Source: Streptosporangium sp. NBC_01755
GTDB lineage: Bacteria; Actinomycetota; Actinomycetes; Streptosporangiales; Streptosporangiaceae
Reading direction: 5' to 3'
Assembly (NCBI RefSeq): GCF_035917995.1
Contig: NZ_CP109131.1
Location: forward strand, 3,286,001 to 3,350,000
Length of the DNA: 64,000 bases
Both the position numbers and the translations under genes were made by a program. The notes beneath the pieces were generated by a model. It did not search any database and was not told where the DNA came from. It saw only the letters and a program-made list of their open reading frames with translations. This document shows, piece by piece, positions 49,771 through 57,535 of the stretch (position 1 is the stretch's first letter; each line of letters opens with the position of its first letter).

Positions 49771-50058
49771 TCAGGTATGAGTCGGTCCCGTCTCGGCCTC
49801 GATGTGTCCGGTGTGTTGCCGCGCCCTTTTGCCTCCCGGTGGCTGTGCCTTGATTCCGTTCTCTCGAGCGATGCGCCGGATGTAGGAGTCGGTGAACGGC
49901 GAATGCTCAGCGACGTCGGTGGGCCGCTCTCCTGCGCGCAGGGCAGCCAGGGCGGCGGCCACCACCTCTTGCCTCGCGTGTTCGTGGGCCTGCTCCGTCT
50001 GGCGGTATCGGGTGGTAGTCGCGTCGAGCAGCGCCAGGGGGCTCATTTCCTCGGTCAT
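49771..50058 (-). CDS. Small helix-turn-helix protein
   Basis: A 95-residue protein. The C-terminal half holds a resolvase-like helix-turn-helix (AALRAGERPTDVAEHSPFTD, SYIRRIARENGIKAQPPGGK). The N-terminal half is a helix rich in Gln, Glu and Ala. It is divergent from the gene at 50266 with a 207-bp gap. Probably a local regulator. Confidence 0.7.
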   Translation of the reverse strand: MTEEMSPLALLDATTTRYRQTEQAHEHARQEVVAAALAALRAGERPTDVAEHSPFTDSYIRRIARENGIKAQPPGGKRARQHTGHIEAETGPTHT

Positions 50059-50265
50059 GAGAACAGACTACCGGAACACAGTTGCGGAACCTACACCTGT
50101 GCGCTAACGTCATGAGCGCAACAGAGTTCCGGAAGGGAAGTCCGGACACAAGTTTCGGTCAAGAAGATGTTGGTGGCCAAAAGCCTTCAGGTCACCACTC
50201 GCGCGGCCCCCCGGGCCGCCTGACCAGCTCGACCCCGGAAACCAACCGCAACAAGGAGAAGAACC

Positions 50266-50877
50266 ATGCAGCACAACACGACGTCCGCCAGCGCCGCCGA
50301 GTTCCCCATCGTCGTCCCGAACGACCCGCACCGCCGCTCGGTGCGTAGCGAGGTCCACCTCCAGGGGAATTCCATCGTGGTTCGCCAGATCGGCTGCGCC
50401 CCGGCCGGGCACATGCTCACCCTGCAGTGGGCCGAGGAGCTGCGCGACGCCCTCGACGCGGCCATCCAGGCGACCCGCGCCGCCGGGAAGACGGTGACCG
50501 CCCCCGTCGCCGACCAGCATGAGCCCATCAAGCAGCGCATCTACATCAGCGAGCAGCCGAACACCGGACCCGCCTCGATCTGCATCGTCGAGCACGGCGA
50601 CCTGCACTTCACCCCCACGCGCGCCGAGGTCATCCGCTTGGACGCCGACCTCACGCCCAGCGCCGTCCACCAGGCCGTCACCGACCACGAGGCCAAGCGT
50701 GCCGTCCTGCACGCCCACGACCTCGACTTCGTCCCGAAGATCCCCCGGGAGTACCTGGCGTTCGAGCTGGCCCAGGCCGAGGAGAAGGTCAAGCACTGCG
50801 CGACCCCCGAGAACGTCGCCCTTCTGGCCGCGATCCGTGACGACGCCGCCCGGCGCGGCCTGGTCGCCGCCTCCTAA
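50266..50877 (+). CDS. Conserved protein of unknown function
   Basis: A 203-residue protein with AAGGAGAAG upstream as ribosome binding site. It includes SVRSEVHLQGNSIVVRQIGC, HMLTLQWAEELRDALDAAIQ and a C-terminal helical part (REYLAFELAQAEEKVKHCAT). A hairpin (GCGGCCC / GGGCCGC) lies about 60 bp before the start. It is the first gene of the long plus-strand operon. No function recognised. Confidence 0.65.
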   Translation: MQHNTTSASAAEFPIVVPNDPHRRSVRSEVHLQGNSIVVRQIGCAPAGHMLTLQWAEELRDALDAAIQATRAAGKTVTAPVADQHEPIKQRIYISEQPNTGPASICIVEHGDLHFTPTRAEVIRLDADLTPSAVHQAVTDHEAKRAVLHAHDLDFVPKIPREYLAFELAQAEEKVKHCATPENVALLAAIRDDAARRGLVAAS

Positions 50878-50884
50878 ACGAAGT

Positions 50885-50917
50885 GGGCCTGCCGGTGCGT
50901 CAACACCGAACAGGCCC
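50885..50917 (+). ncRNA. Structured leader, copy E
   Basis: Outer stem GGGCCTG / CAGGCCC, inner stem CGGTG / CACCG, loop CGTCAA, identical to copy D in both stems and the loop. It lies 35 bp upstream of the ATG at 50953. No T-tract follows, so simple termination is unlikely. Confidence 0.7.
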
Positions 50918-50952
50918 TGTGATCCCCGCCCTGACTACACCAGAGGAGAACC

Positions 50953-51216
50953 ATGCTCCAGGCTACTCCCGCACCGCCGCTCCACCAGCCTTGGTGCACC
51001 GACCACTACTACTACGGCCCCAACCCCGAGGACAGCTACTGCCAGCGCACCGCCCCGGGCGAGTTCTCCGGCATGTACCTGACCGACACCCACGACGGCC
51101 CCGTGATCCTCGCCAACGAGGTCGTCCACGACGAGCTCCCCCTGGCCCAGGCCGAGGCGTACTTCCGTGCCGGTCTCGCCCTGGTCGACGCGGCCCGGAC
51201 GGCGGTGGCCGCGTGA
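50953..51216 (+). CDS. DUF6907-like small protein
   Basis: An 87-residue protein with AGAGGAGAA upstream. It opens with HQPWCTDHYYYGPNPEDSYC, the C-x-D-H pattern seen in DUF6907-type actinobacterial proteins, then DTHDGPVILANEVVHDE and ARA-rich helix. Cys and His residues may bind metal. The stop overlaps the next start (GTGA). Confidence 0.68.
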   Translation: MLQATPAPPLHQPWCTDHYYYGPNPEDSYCQRTAPGEFSGMYLTDTHDGPVILANEVVHDELPLAQAEAYFRAGLALVDAARTAVAA

Positions 51217-51344
51217 CCGCCGACCAGATCACCCAGACCATCACCACCCTCACCCAGGCCATGACCACGCAGCGGCCCACGATCTCCACCGGCGCCTGCA
51301 CCACCCCCGGCTGCACCGCCTGCACGAAGGGCGGCAAGCGATGA
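51213..51344 (+). CDS. 43-residue Cys-containing microprotein
   Basis: From GTG 51213: DQITQTITTLTQAMTTQRPT, then a C-x5-C-x2-C ending (ACTTPGCTACTKGGKR). Three clustered cysteines suggest metal binding. It is coupled on both sides by 4-bp overlaps, which supports it as a real gene. Confidence 0.55.
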   Translation: MTADQITQTITTLTQAMTTQRPTISTGACTTPGCTACTKGGKR

Positions 51345-51457
51345 GCACCCCGCCGCACACCCCGGCCAAGCCGCTCCACAGCCCCACCACCCGCGCCACC
51401 AACGCGCAGGACGCCCGCCAGCCGCTCCAGACCAGCAAGCCGAAGGGCGGCAAGTGA
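51341..51457 (+). CDS. 38-residue microprotein
   Basis: From ATG 51341, overlapping the preceding stop. The product is Pro/Thr-rich and polar (MSTPPHTPAKPLHSPTTRAT) and ends in basic KPKGGK. The end resembles the KGGKR end of the previous protein. Probably unstructured. Real mainly on the evidence of coupling. Confidence 0.45.
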   Translation: MSTPPHTPAKPLHSPTTRATNAQDARQPLQTSKPKGGK

Positions 51458-51666
51458 TGCCCCGCTTCACCTTCACCACGCCCAACGGCCCCCGCGCGGT
51501 GCGGGCCGCCGACGAGGACACCGCCCGCGCCTACCTGGAGACCCAGCTCCACCACCCCGACCCCAACGGGACCGGCGGACAGCCGTACACCTCCGCCCAG
51601 CTCGCCAAGATCCGCCGCGAACGGGACGCCCGCGCCGCCCTCCTGACCCTGCGGGAGGAGCAGTGA
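51457..51666 (+). CDS. Small protein of unknown function
   Basis: A 69-residue protein (PRFTFTTPNGPRAVRAADED, TSAQLAKIRRERDARAALLT) with a short beta start and a C-terminal helix. ATG 51457 overlaps the previous stop; GTG 51454 is also possible. The next gene again overlaps. Confidence 0.55.
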   Translation: MPRFTFTTPNGPRAVRAADEDTARAYLETQLHHPDPNGTGGQPYTSAQLAKIRRERDARAALLTLREEQ

Positions 51667-51794
51667 CGCCCGCCGAGCGGCTCGCCGCCACCCTCACCGC
51701 CCTCAACCAGCTCGACTCCGCGATGGCGCAGCCCGAGCCCCGGCCCCGACAGGACGACTCCGCCCGCACCAACCCGCCGAGGAGGACGAAGTGA
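51663..51794 (+). CDS. 43-residue microprotein
   Basis: From GTG 51663 (TPAERLAATLTALNQLDSAM, then a Pro/Arg-rich end). One amphipathic helix is predicted. Both ends overlap neighbouring genes by 4 bp. Confidence 0.45.
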   Translation: MTPAERLAATLTALNQLDSAMAQPEPRPRQDDSARTNPPRRTK

Positions 51795-52120
51795 GCAGCG
51801 AGACCGCCTGGCCCGAAGGTGTCATCGCCCGCTACCTCACCGTCGGCGGCGCCACCACCGACGTGATCGACGAGCAGACCCACGGCAGCAACCACATCAA
51901 GCACGTCTTCAGCGCGCGATGCACGGGCGCCCTGTGCGACGCGCAAATGGGGGGCGGCACCGGCACCACCTACACCGTCCCGACTCATGACGCGGAGTGG
52001 GTCAAGGAGCACAACGAGTCCTGGACGCAGGAGTACGAGGCCATCACGCGCCGCTTCGCCGAGTGGGCGCAGTCCCACGCCGAGAAGTGCCGGGCCATGC
52101 CGAAGCCGAACCAGACCTGA
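51791..52120 (+). CDS. Small protein with Cys pair
   Basis: A 109-residue protein from GTG 51791. It contains HIKHVFSARCTGALCDAQMG, with a C-x4-C pair and nearby His, followed by an acidic helical tail (DAEWVKEHNESWTQEYEAIT, RRFAEWAQSHAEKCRAMPKP). The pattern suggests a small zinc-binding fold. Similar proteins are common in Streptomyces phages and plasmids. No role known. Confidence 0.62.
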   Translation: MSSETAWPEGVIARYLTVGGATTDVIDEQTHGSNHIKHVFSARCTGALCDAQMGGGTGTTYTVPTHDAEWVKEHNESWTQEYEAITRRFAEWAQSHAEKCRAMPKPNQT

Positions 52121-52129
52121 GGGGGCGAC

Positions 52130-52285
52130 ATGGCCACGATCACGCCGGAGACCGCCGCGAAACTCCTCATCGCCCGGTCGTACGCCGCCACAGGCGACAC
52201 CGCCGCCAAGCTCCGCCACCAGGCGGACACCGTCACCCCAGGACAGACCATCCACCTAGGCAAGGACCAGCTCGTTGTCCGCTGA
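52130..52285 (+). CDS. 51-residue protein of unknown function
   Basis: From ATG 52130 with GAGGGGG upstream: TITPETAAKLLIARSYAATG and TPGQTIHLGKDQLVVR. A helix followed by a small beta hairpin seems likely. It ends just before the first two-hairpin leader. Confidence 0.55.
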   Translation: MATITPETAAKLLIARSYAATGDTAAKLRHQADTVTPGQTIHLGKDQLVVR

Positions 52286-52342
52286 CGTTGCGGATGCCGC
52301 CCGGCCCCACGGTCGGACGGCGTCCGGAGCACCAGCTCCACA
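52286..52342 (+). ncRNA. Two-hairpin leader, copy 1
   Basis: GTTGCGGAT, then an imperfect GCCG-CCC / CGG-ACGGC hairpin, then GGAGC-ACCA-GCTCC followed by CAC. It lies 17 bp upstream of the gene at 52359. It shares its order of parts with 52515, 57215 and 57536. Confidence 0.55.
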
Positions 52343-52358
52343 CCGACAGGAGAAGCGC

Positions 52359-52514
52359 ATGAGCAAGAAGTACACCGACGCGGCGATGGAAACCCTGGTC
52401 AAGTCCGCCGCACAGTACCTGCTGGCCCACGAGAAGGGAGACAAGGCTGGGGCCGCTGCTGAGCTGGCCAAAGCCAAGGTCATCAGCAACAACCCGAAGG
52501 CCCGCAAGCGCTGA
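52359..52514 (+). CDS. 51-residue helical basic protein
   Basis: From ATG 52359 with ACAGGAGAAG upstream: MSKKYTDAAMETLVKSAAQY, LLAHEKGDKAGAAAELAKAK, then NPKARKR. It is Lys/Ala-rich and helical, and could bind nucleic acid. It is framed by two copies of the two-hairpin leader. Confidence 0.6.
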   Translation: MSKKYTDAAMETLVKSAAQYLLAHEKGDKAGAAAELAKAKVISNNPKARKR

Positions 52515-52568
52515 TGTTGCGGATCGCGCCCGGTCGACCGGGCGCGTGTCCGGAGCACCAGCTCCACC
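52515..52568 (+). ncRNA. Two-hairpin leader, copy 2
   Basis: GTTGCGGAT, perfect GCGCCCGG-TCGA-CCGGGCGC hairpin (52526-52545), then GGAGC-ACCA-GCTCC (52552-52565). It is followed by a longer 57-bp stretch to the HU gene. Confidence 0.6.
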
Positions 52569-52624
52569 GCACCCGCCTCGGGCGCGGAACAAAACGGAAC
52601 ACCCCAGAACGAAGGAGAACGACC

Positions 52625-52930
52625 ATGAACAAGACCGAGCTCGTCGCCGCCGTCACCGAGCACATCGACGGCATCGACAAGAAGACCGTCGCCAAGGTCC
52701 TCGACGGAATCCTCGACGTCATCCCGATGGCCGTCGCCGCCGGCGACCCGGTCACCCTCCCGGGCTTCGGCACCTTCGACACCGTCGACAAGGCCGAGCG
52801 CGCCGGCCGACACCCGCAGACCGGCGCCCAGATCACGATCGCCGCGTCCCGGGCGCCGAAGTTCAAGCCCGGCGCCGGGTTCAAGGGCCTCGTCAACGAG
52901 AGCCGGTCCCAGGCGCTCACCCCCGCCTAA
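52625..52930 (+). CDS. HU/IHF-family DNA-binding protein
   Basis: A 101-residue HU-like protein: MNKTELVAAVTEHIDGIDKK, TVAKVLDGILDVIPMAVAAG, DPVTLPGFGTFDTVDKAERA, GRHPQTGAQITIAASRAPKF. The usual beta-arm and the Pro intercalation region are recognisable. Known role: DNA bending in nucleoids and in recombination or replication complexes. An element-encoded copy could serve excision, iteron-origin function or transfer. Confidence 0.92.
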   Translation: MNKTELVAAVTEHIDGIDKKTVAKVLDGILDVIPMAVAAGDPVTLPGFGTFDTVDKAERAGRHPQTGAQITIAASRAPKFKPGAGFKGLVNESRSQALTPA

Positions 52931-53011
52931 CCCAAGCGGGTGGAGGCCGGCGACTCCACCGCCGACCTCCGCCCTCGACCCCGCACCTGACAGAAGCAGG
53001 AGAAGGATCTT

Positions 53012-54427
53012 ATGGAGCACGCTACGGACACGGCCCCGGCCGCGCCAGAGCGCGCCGAGCCGAGTCGGCGCCTGTGGCGCTCCCGCGCCGAACGCCGCGC
53101 CGACGCCGCCCGCGCCCGCATCGATGAGCAGCGCGCCCGCCAGCAGGCTGAGCGCGAGCGCCTCGAAACCGAGAGCGAGCACGCCCGCCTCCGCGCGCAG
53201 CTCGACGAGCAGACCACCACCGCCGCAGCCAAGCGCCGCGACCAGCGCCGCACCCTACGCCAGCGCATCAGCCTCGCCGTCGTCCTGGCCGCCGCGAACA
53301 TCGGCGTCAACGCCGCCGCCGTCCTCGGCCAGATCCTCGCCCTGATGTACGGCCTGGACTGGAAGTGGTGGCAGGCCGTCCCGCTGGCTGTCGTGGTCGA
53401 GTCGGTGGCGGTGAACGTCGGCTATCTCGCCCACGACAAGATGATCAAGGGGTTCAGTGCATACGGCCTGCGCCTGCTGTCCTACGCCATCGGCGTCGGC
53501 GTCGGCCTCTTCAACTACAGCCACAACTCCGGCCTGACCGAGACCAAGGAGTTCGCCGGCGTGTTCGGCGCCGCCTCCGTCCTCAGCCCGGTGCTGTGGC
53601 AGATCTACTCCCAATGGCGCCACTGGGAGAGCATGCGCGAACAGGGCCTGCTGGAACAGAGGCCGCTGCGCTTCCCGCTGCTGCGCTGGGTCATCCCGTC
53701 CCTGCGCGCCGAGACCTGGGCCGCCTTCAAGTACGGAGTCGCCGAGGACATCCGTTCCCCGCAAGTCGCCCTGGCCGAGATCCGTGCGATGAGCGCGATG
53801 GACGCCGCGTGGCGGGGCCTCGGGGACGCCCGGGACGGGTTGATCCGAGCCCAGGGCGACGTCCTCACGGTCACGCAGTTGGTCATCGCCGACCTGGAGG
53901 CGGCGCGCGACGCCGTGAACACCAGCGCGACGATCGGAGCACCGGCGATCGTCGCCCGCGAGGTCACCCAGGCGGTCACCGGACCGGTCACCGTCGAGGT
54001 CGCTCCCGCGAACGATGCCGTGAACACCTCGGCGACGATCGAGTGTTCGCCGGAGGTCCCCGCGAGCGACCCGGCGCCGGTCACCGCCGCGGTCACTTCG
54101 GACGCTGGCGATGACGACCCGGACAGTGATCGGGATCGCCCCGATGAGCAGGACAATCGCGACGCCGAGAAGTGGATCAGGGCGTGCATCCGCAAGGGCC
54201 GCACGCCGACCTACGGCGATGTCGTCGAGCGGTACAAGTTCAGCCGCGGCTGGGCACGGCTCCGTGTACAGGCGGCGCGCGCCGAGATGACCGCGAAGGG
54301 CTACCGGTTCCTGCCCGCGAACGTCGTCCAGTCGCCCGCCGAGCCGGTCACCGCGAATGGCTCTCGCAGTGTCCACGCCGAGGACATCGACATGACCGCT
54401 GTGGGCTCGGCGGGCGGTGCGTCATGA
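53012..54427 (+). CDS. DUF2637 membrane protein (plasmid spread/transfer type)
   Basis: A 471-residue protein from ATG 53012 with CAGGAGAAGG upstream. A charged coiled coil (about 35-80) precedes four membrane helices (ISLAVVLAAANIGVNAAAVL; AVPLAVVVESVAVNVGYLA; LRLLSYAIGVGVGLFNYS; GVFGAASVLSPVLWQIYSQW), the DUF2637 pattern. The C-terminal half holds acidic spacers and a winged-helix-like end (RACIRKGRTPTYGDVVERYK, SRGWARLRVQAARAEM). Known: DUF2637 proteins accompany TraB-type translocases in Streptomyces plasmids and AICEs, in the place of Spd proteins. Confidence 0.8.
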   Translation: MEHATDTAPAAPERAEPSRRLWRSRAERRADAARARIDEQRARQQAERERLETESEHARLRAQLDEQTTTAAAKRRDQRRTLRQRISLAVVLAAANIGVNAAAVLGQILALMYGLDWKWWQAVPLAVVVESVAVNVGYLAHDKMIKGFSAYGLRLLSYAIGVGVGLFNYSHNSGLTETKEFAGVFGAASVLSPVLWQIYSQWRHWESMREQGLLEQRPLRFPLLRWVIPSLRAETWAAFKYGVAEDIRSPQVALAEIRAMSAMDAAWRGLGDARDGLIRAQGDVLTVTQLVIADLEAARDAVNTSATIGAPAIVAREVTQAVTGPVTVEVAPANDAVNTSATIECSPEVPASDPAPVTAAVTSDAGDDDPDSDRDRPDEQDNRDAEKWIRACIRKGRTPTYGDVVERYKFSRGWARLRVQAARAEMTAKGYRFLPANVVQSPAEPVTANGSRSVHAEDIDMTAVGSAGGAS

Positions 54428-54573
54428 CCCGCTGGGAGTACCTCGCCCGCGGCAACTGCTCCGCTGACGAGCTCAACGAGCTCGGCGCGGACGGCTGGGA
54501 GCTCGTCTCCGCCGCCTACAACTCCGACCGCTCTGGCTTCGCCTTCTACTTCAAGCGCCCGAAGGAGGCGTGA
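54424..54573 (+). CDS. 49-residue DUF4177-like protein
   Basis: From ATG 54424, overlapping the previous stop: RWEYLARGNCSADELNELGA and DGWELVSAAYNSDRSGFAFY, ending in FKRPKEA. The WEY...LN-LG-DGWELV pattern is that of DUF4177. Function unknown. Confidence 0.75.
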   Translation: MTRWEYLARGNCSADELNELGADGWELVSAAYNSDRSGFAFYFKRPKEA

Positions 54574-54875
54574 TGTCCACCGCCCTGACCCTGCTGCTCG
54601 GCCTGCTGGCCTTCGCCCTGGCGTCGACCAGGCCGACCACCGCCCAGGCCCGAACCTGCGCCGAGATGCGCGCCACCCTCCAACGCGCTGGCTGGCCGCG
54701 GGTCACCGCCCGCACCCTGCAGGTCGCCGTCGTGCTGACGTTGCTGCTGCTGGCCACGGTGTGCCGCCTGCTCTGGCACACCGCCTACGGCGTCGGCAGC
54801 GTCCTGGCCGTCGTCGCCGTCGGCCTGGCCACCCTCGGCGGCGGTCCTGAACTCCGGGCGGGAGGTGCAGCATGA
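54573..54875 (+). CDS. Small two-helix membrane protein (Spd-like)
   Basis: A 100-residue protein from ATG 54573 (GAAGGAGG upstream; GTG 54570 possible). Hydrophobic segments are ALTLLLGLLAFALAS, LQVAVVLTLLLLATVCRLLW and VLAVVAVGLATLGGG. It lies immediately before the translocase gene with a 4-bp overlap. Small membrane proteins here typically help plasmid spread in mycelium. Confidence 0.65.
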   Translation: MSTALTLLLGLLAFALASTRPTTAQARTCAEMRATLQRAGWPRVTARTLQVAVVLTLLLLATVCRLLWHTAYGVGSVLAVVAVGLATLGGGPELRAGGAA

Positions 54876-57028
54876 GCGAGTCCCAGCGCCCCTACCTGCA
54901 CATTGTCCGTGACGCTGCAGACGCTCCGCCCCTCCCCGGCGCCGAGCACAGCACCGACCTGGAGCCGACCACGCAGCACAGCGCCAAACTGGAACAGCAG
55001 GTCTTCGAGGGCGAAATCGTTGACGACGAGCCCACCCCGCGGTACCTGCCCGTCCGGATCGCCGGCCGCGCTGTCGCCGTTCAGCCGTCCCCGGCCGTAC
55101 GGCAGGCCGCCCAGGTCACCGCCGTAGCCGCGTTCACCGTCGCCCAGGGCTGGCACTCCTGGGCAGTCCGCGCCGCCGACGGCCTCACCTTCGGCGTCTA
55201 CCGGCGGCAGATCCGCGCTGCCGAGGCCATGGGGGATCGCGAGGCGCTCGCCGAGTGGATCGACCGCAAGGAGCGGGCCGTCCACCAGCGCCACGCCCGC
55301 CTCATGGACCTGCCGAGGGTGGCCCTGAACGTCGCGAAGATGCTGGGGATCTCGCTGGTCGGGGCGCTGGTGCTGCTGCTGGCACTGTCCACCGCGATGT
55401 GGGCGACCGGTGTCGCCGACTTCGGCGCGGTCTGGATGGTCGCCGGGGGCGCGCTCCGCCTGCTGCTGACGATCCTGAAGTACACCTGGTTCCTGCTGCC
55501 GCTCTGGATGCTCGTCGGCGCGTGGCGGGAGGGCCGCCGCCGGGGCGCTCGCCCTCAGTGGATGACCCCCGCTCGGGAGCGTGAGGCCGAGTCCGTGGTG
55601 ATCACCCCGTCCATCGTGGTCGTCGCCCTGCGTGACCTGGGGATTTCCCCGCTGCGCAAGGCCATCCAGGACATGGGGGACGCCGGAGCGGCCATGCTCG
55701 GCCCGATCCGCATCGCCGGATGCGGCGTCGAGGTGGACGTGATGCTGCCCTCGGGAGTCTCCACCGAAGAGGTCGAGAAGAAGCGGCGCAAGCTCGCCGA
55801 GAACCTGGGCAGGCACGAGCACGAGCTGTTCATCACCAAGCCCGAGGCCGCGCGCACGGTGCGGCTATGGATCGCCGACTCCGGCGCGCTGGACGAGCCG
55901 ATCGGCCCTTCTCCGCTGGTCACCGACGCCGGCATGAGGGCCAGCTACGCATCCGACCGGGCGCCGTGGGGCCAGGACCTGCGGGGCGACGCCGCGCGGA
56001 TCAGCCTGCACCAGCGGCACCTGCTGATCACGGGCCTGTCCAACCAGGGCAAGACCGCCGCGATGCGGGCCCTGGCCTTGTGGCTGGCCTTCGATTCCCG
56101 GGTGGAGTTCCGCATCGCCGACCTCAAGGGCGTCGGTGACTGGGCGATGTTCAACGACCTGGCCACCGTGCTGATTCAGGGACCGACGGACGACCACGTC
56201 GTGGCCGCGACCAAGATGGTCGAGGCGGGCGTGGCGGAGATGGAGCGGCGGCTGCTCGCCCCACCCGGTTCGAAGTTCGACCCGCTGATCCTGATGGTCG
56301 ACGAGGCCCAGGTCGCCTTCATGTGCCCGGAGAAGGACGACGCAGGCAACCCCTACGGCGGCACCAAGGCGACCAGCCGCTACTTCCGGGCCGTCCGGAA
56401 GATCCACAACCAGGGGCGGGCCGTGGACGTGACCCTGTGGCAGGGCACGCAGGACCCCACCGACCAGAACCTTCCCAAGCTGGTCCGGGAAGGCGCCCAC
56501 ATCCGGGCGTCGCTGGTCGTGGGCTCCGAGGAGCAGGCCCGCATGGCGCTGGGAGACAAGGCCATCGATGGTGGCGCCGCCCCGCACAAGCTGCGTCAGG
56601 GCCTGGACAAGGGCACCGTGGTCGTGGCGGGCGACGGAGTGGAGATGGCCCCCGGCCAGGCGTCGATCACGATCCGCACGCACTACGTCTCCACCGAGGA
56701 CGCCGCCAAGGTCGCCGCCCGGGCCAAGGCCCGCCGCGCGAAGGTGACCACGCGCAGCTCTGCGGCGGTCGAGGAGGCGCGAGACCTGCTGGCCGACCTG
56801 GACGAGGTGCTCGATGCGGACGGGGAGCGGATCAAGCTGTCCGACGTCCCCGCCCTGTTGCGGGATCTTGCTCCGGGCTGGCCCGGCTACGCGGGGCTGA
56901 CCGGCGTCCGGCTGCGTGAGGTCCTGACGCAAAAGCACGGGGTGCGAGTGATCAACAAGGGCAACGTTCTGCTGCTCGATCCGGCCGACGTGCGACGTGC
57001 CATGGCGGGACGCGAGGCCAGTGAGTGA
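54872..57028 (+). CDS. TraB/FtsK-type conjugative DNA translocase
   Basis: A 718-residue protein. Two to three membrane helices lie at about 150-215 (MLGISLVGALVLLLALSTAM; LRLLLTILKYTWFLLPLWML). The FtsK-type ATPase has Walker A in LLITGLSNQGKTAAM (about 385) and Walker B in LILMVDEAQVAF (about 475), with an Arg-rich RKIHNQGRAVDVTLWQGTQ segment. A C-terminal winged helix (VRLREVLTQKHGVRVINKGN) probably reads DNA. Known: actinomycete TraB/TraSA moves double-stranded DNA between cells as a hexamer and recognises clt repeats. It is the last gene of the transfer operon; candidate clt repeats follow. Confidence 0.88.
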   Translation: MSESQRPYLHIVRDAADAPPLPGAEHSTDLEPTTQHSAKLEQQVFEGEIVDDEPTPRYLPVRIAGRAVAVQPSPAVRQAAQVTAVAAFTVAQGWHSWAVRAADGLTFGVYRRQIRAAEAMGDREALAEWIDRKERAVHQRHARLMDLPRVALNVAKMLGISLVGALVLLLALSTAMWATGVADFGAVWMVAGGALRLLLTILKYTWFLLPLWMLVGAWREGRRRGARPQWMTPAREREAESVVITPSIVVVALRDLGISPLRKAIQDMGDAGAAMLGPIRIAGCGVEVDVMLPSGVSTEEVEKKRRKLAENLGRHEHELFITKPEAARTVRLWIADSGALDEPIGPSPLVTDAGMRASYASDRAPWGQDLRGDAARISLHQRHLLITGLSNQGKTAAMRALALWLAFDSRVEFRIADLKGVGDWAMFNDLATVLIQGPTDDHVVAATKMVEAGVAEMERRLLAPPGSKFDPLILMVDEAQVAFMCPEKDDAGNPYGGTKATSRYFRAVRKIHNQGRAVDVTLWQGTQDPTDQNLPKLVREGAHIRASLVVGSEEQARMALGDKAIDGGAAPHKLRQGLDKGTVVVAGDGVEMAPGQASITIRTHYVSTEDAAKVAARAKARRAKVTTRSSAAVEEARDLLADLDEVLDADGERIKLSDVPALLRDLAPGWPGYAGLTGVRLREVLTQKHGVRVINKGNVLLLDPADVRRAMAGREASE

Positions 57029-57082
57029 GGTGACGGCCCACCCCTCGAAACCCTCTCTGGGAGGGTCTGAGAGGCCCGGACC

Positions 57083-57180
57083 TAACTGGCGCTAACCGGC
57101 TAACCGTCCTAACTTTCCGCAGGTCATGGCCGCGATTGCGGCGACTTAACCCCGCAGTGGGATCACTAACCGGGTTAGGT
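57083..57180. repeat. Candidate clt locus: TAAC-box cluster
   Basis: Downstream of the translocase, TAACTGG (57083), TAACCGG (57093), TAACCGT (57101) and TAACTTT (57110) occur in the same orientation. They are followed by TTAACCCC and by the near-palindrome CTAACC-G-GGTTAG (57166-57178). In pSVH1-type plasmids TraB binds 8-bp repeats in a non-coding clt locus near traB. The 57029-57291 gap otherwise has no gene. Confidence 0.55.
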
Positions 57181-57214
57181 CCGCTGGTCTCACCTTTCAC
57201 CCCCGCGAGCGGGG

Positions 57215-57270
57215 GCCGCGGGTGCTCTCCCGCATGCGACGGGACGGGCGCCCGGAGCAGCCGCTCCACC
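57215..57270 (+). ncRNA. Two-hairpin leader, copy 3
   Basis: A GC-rich imperfect hairpin is followed by GGAGC-AGCC-GCTCC (57254-57267) and CAC. It is the weakest copy, 22 bp before the gene at 57292. Confidence 0.45.
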
Positions 57271-57291
57271 ACTCCATCGAGAGGACTCGAC

Positions 57292-57531
57292 ATGCCCAGC
57301 AAGATGACCCCCGCCCAGCTCGCCGCCGCCAAGGGCGCCGCGAAGCACTCCAGCGACCTCGGTGGTCTCGCGACCGCGGCGAACGGCCTCGGCGTCAGCC
57401 GCGCCGACAAGGCCAAGGCCGCCGCCGCCCTGGAGCAGCGGGTCGGTAAGCGCCAAGCGGCCCGGCTGAAAGAGGAAGCCCTGCAGCGTGCGGGTGCCGC
57501 GCCCAAGGGTCTACGCCGGTGGTTCGGCTGA
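57292..57531 (+). CDS. Small Ala/Lys-rich protein
   Basis: A 79-residue protein with GAGAGGAC upstream: TPAQLAAAKGAAKHSSDLGG, RADKAKAAAALEQRVGKRQA, ending GLRRWFG. It is helical and basic. Function unknown. Confidence 0.6.
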   Translation: MPSKMTPAQLAAAKGAAKHSSDLGGLATAANGLGVSRADKAKAAAALEQRVGKRQAARLKEEALQRAGAAPKGLRRWFG

Positions 57532-57535
57532 CGTG

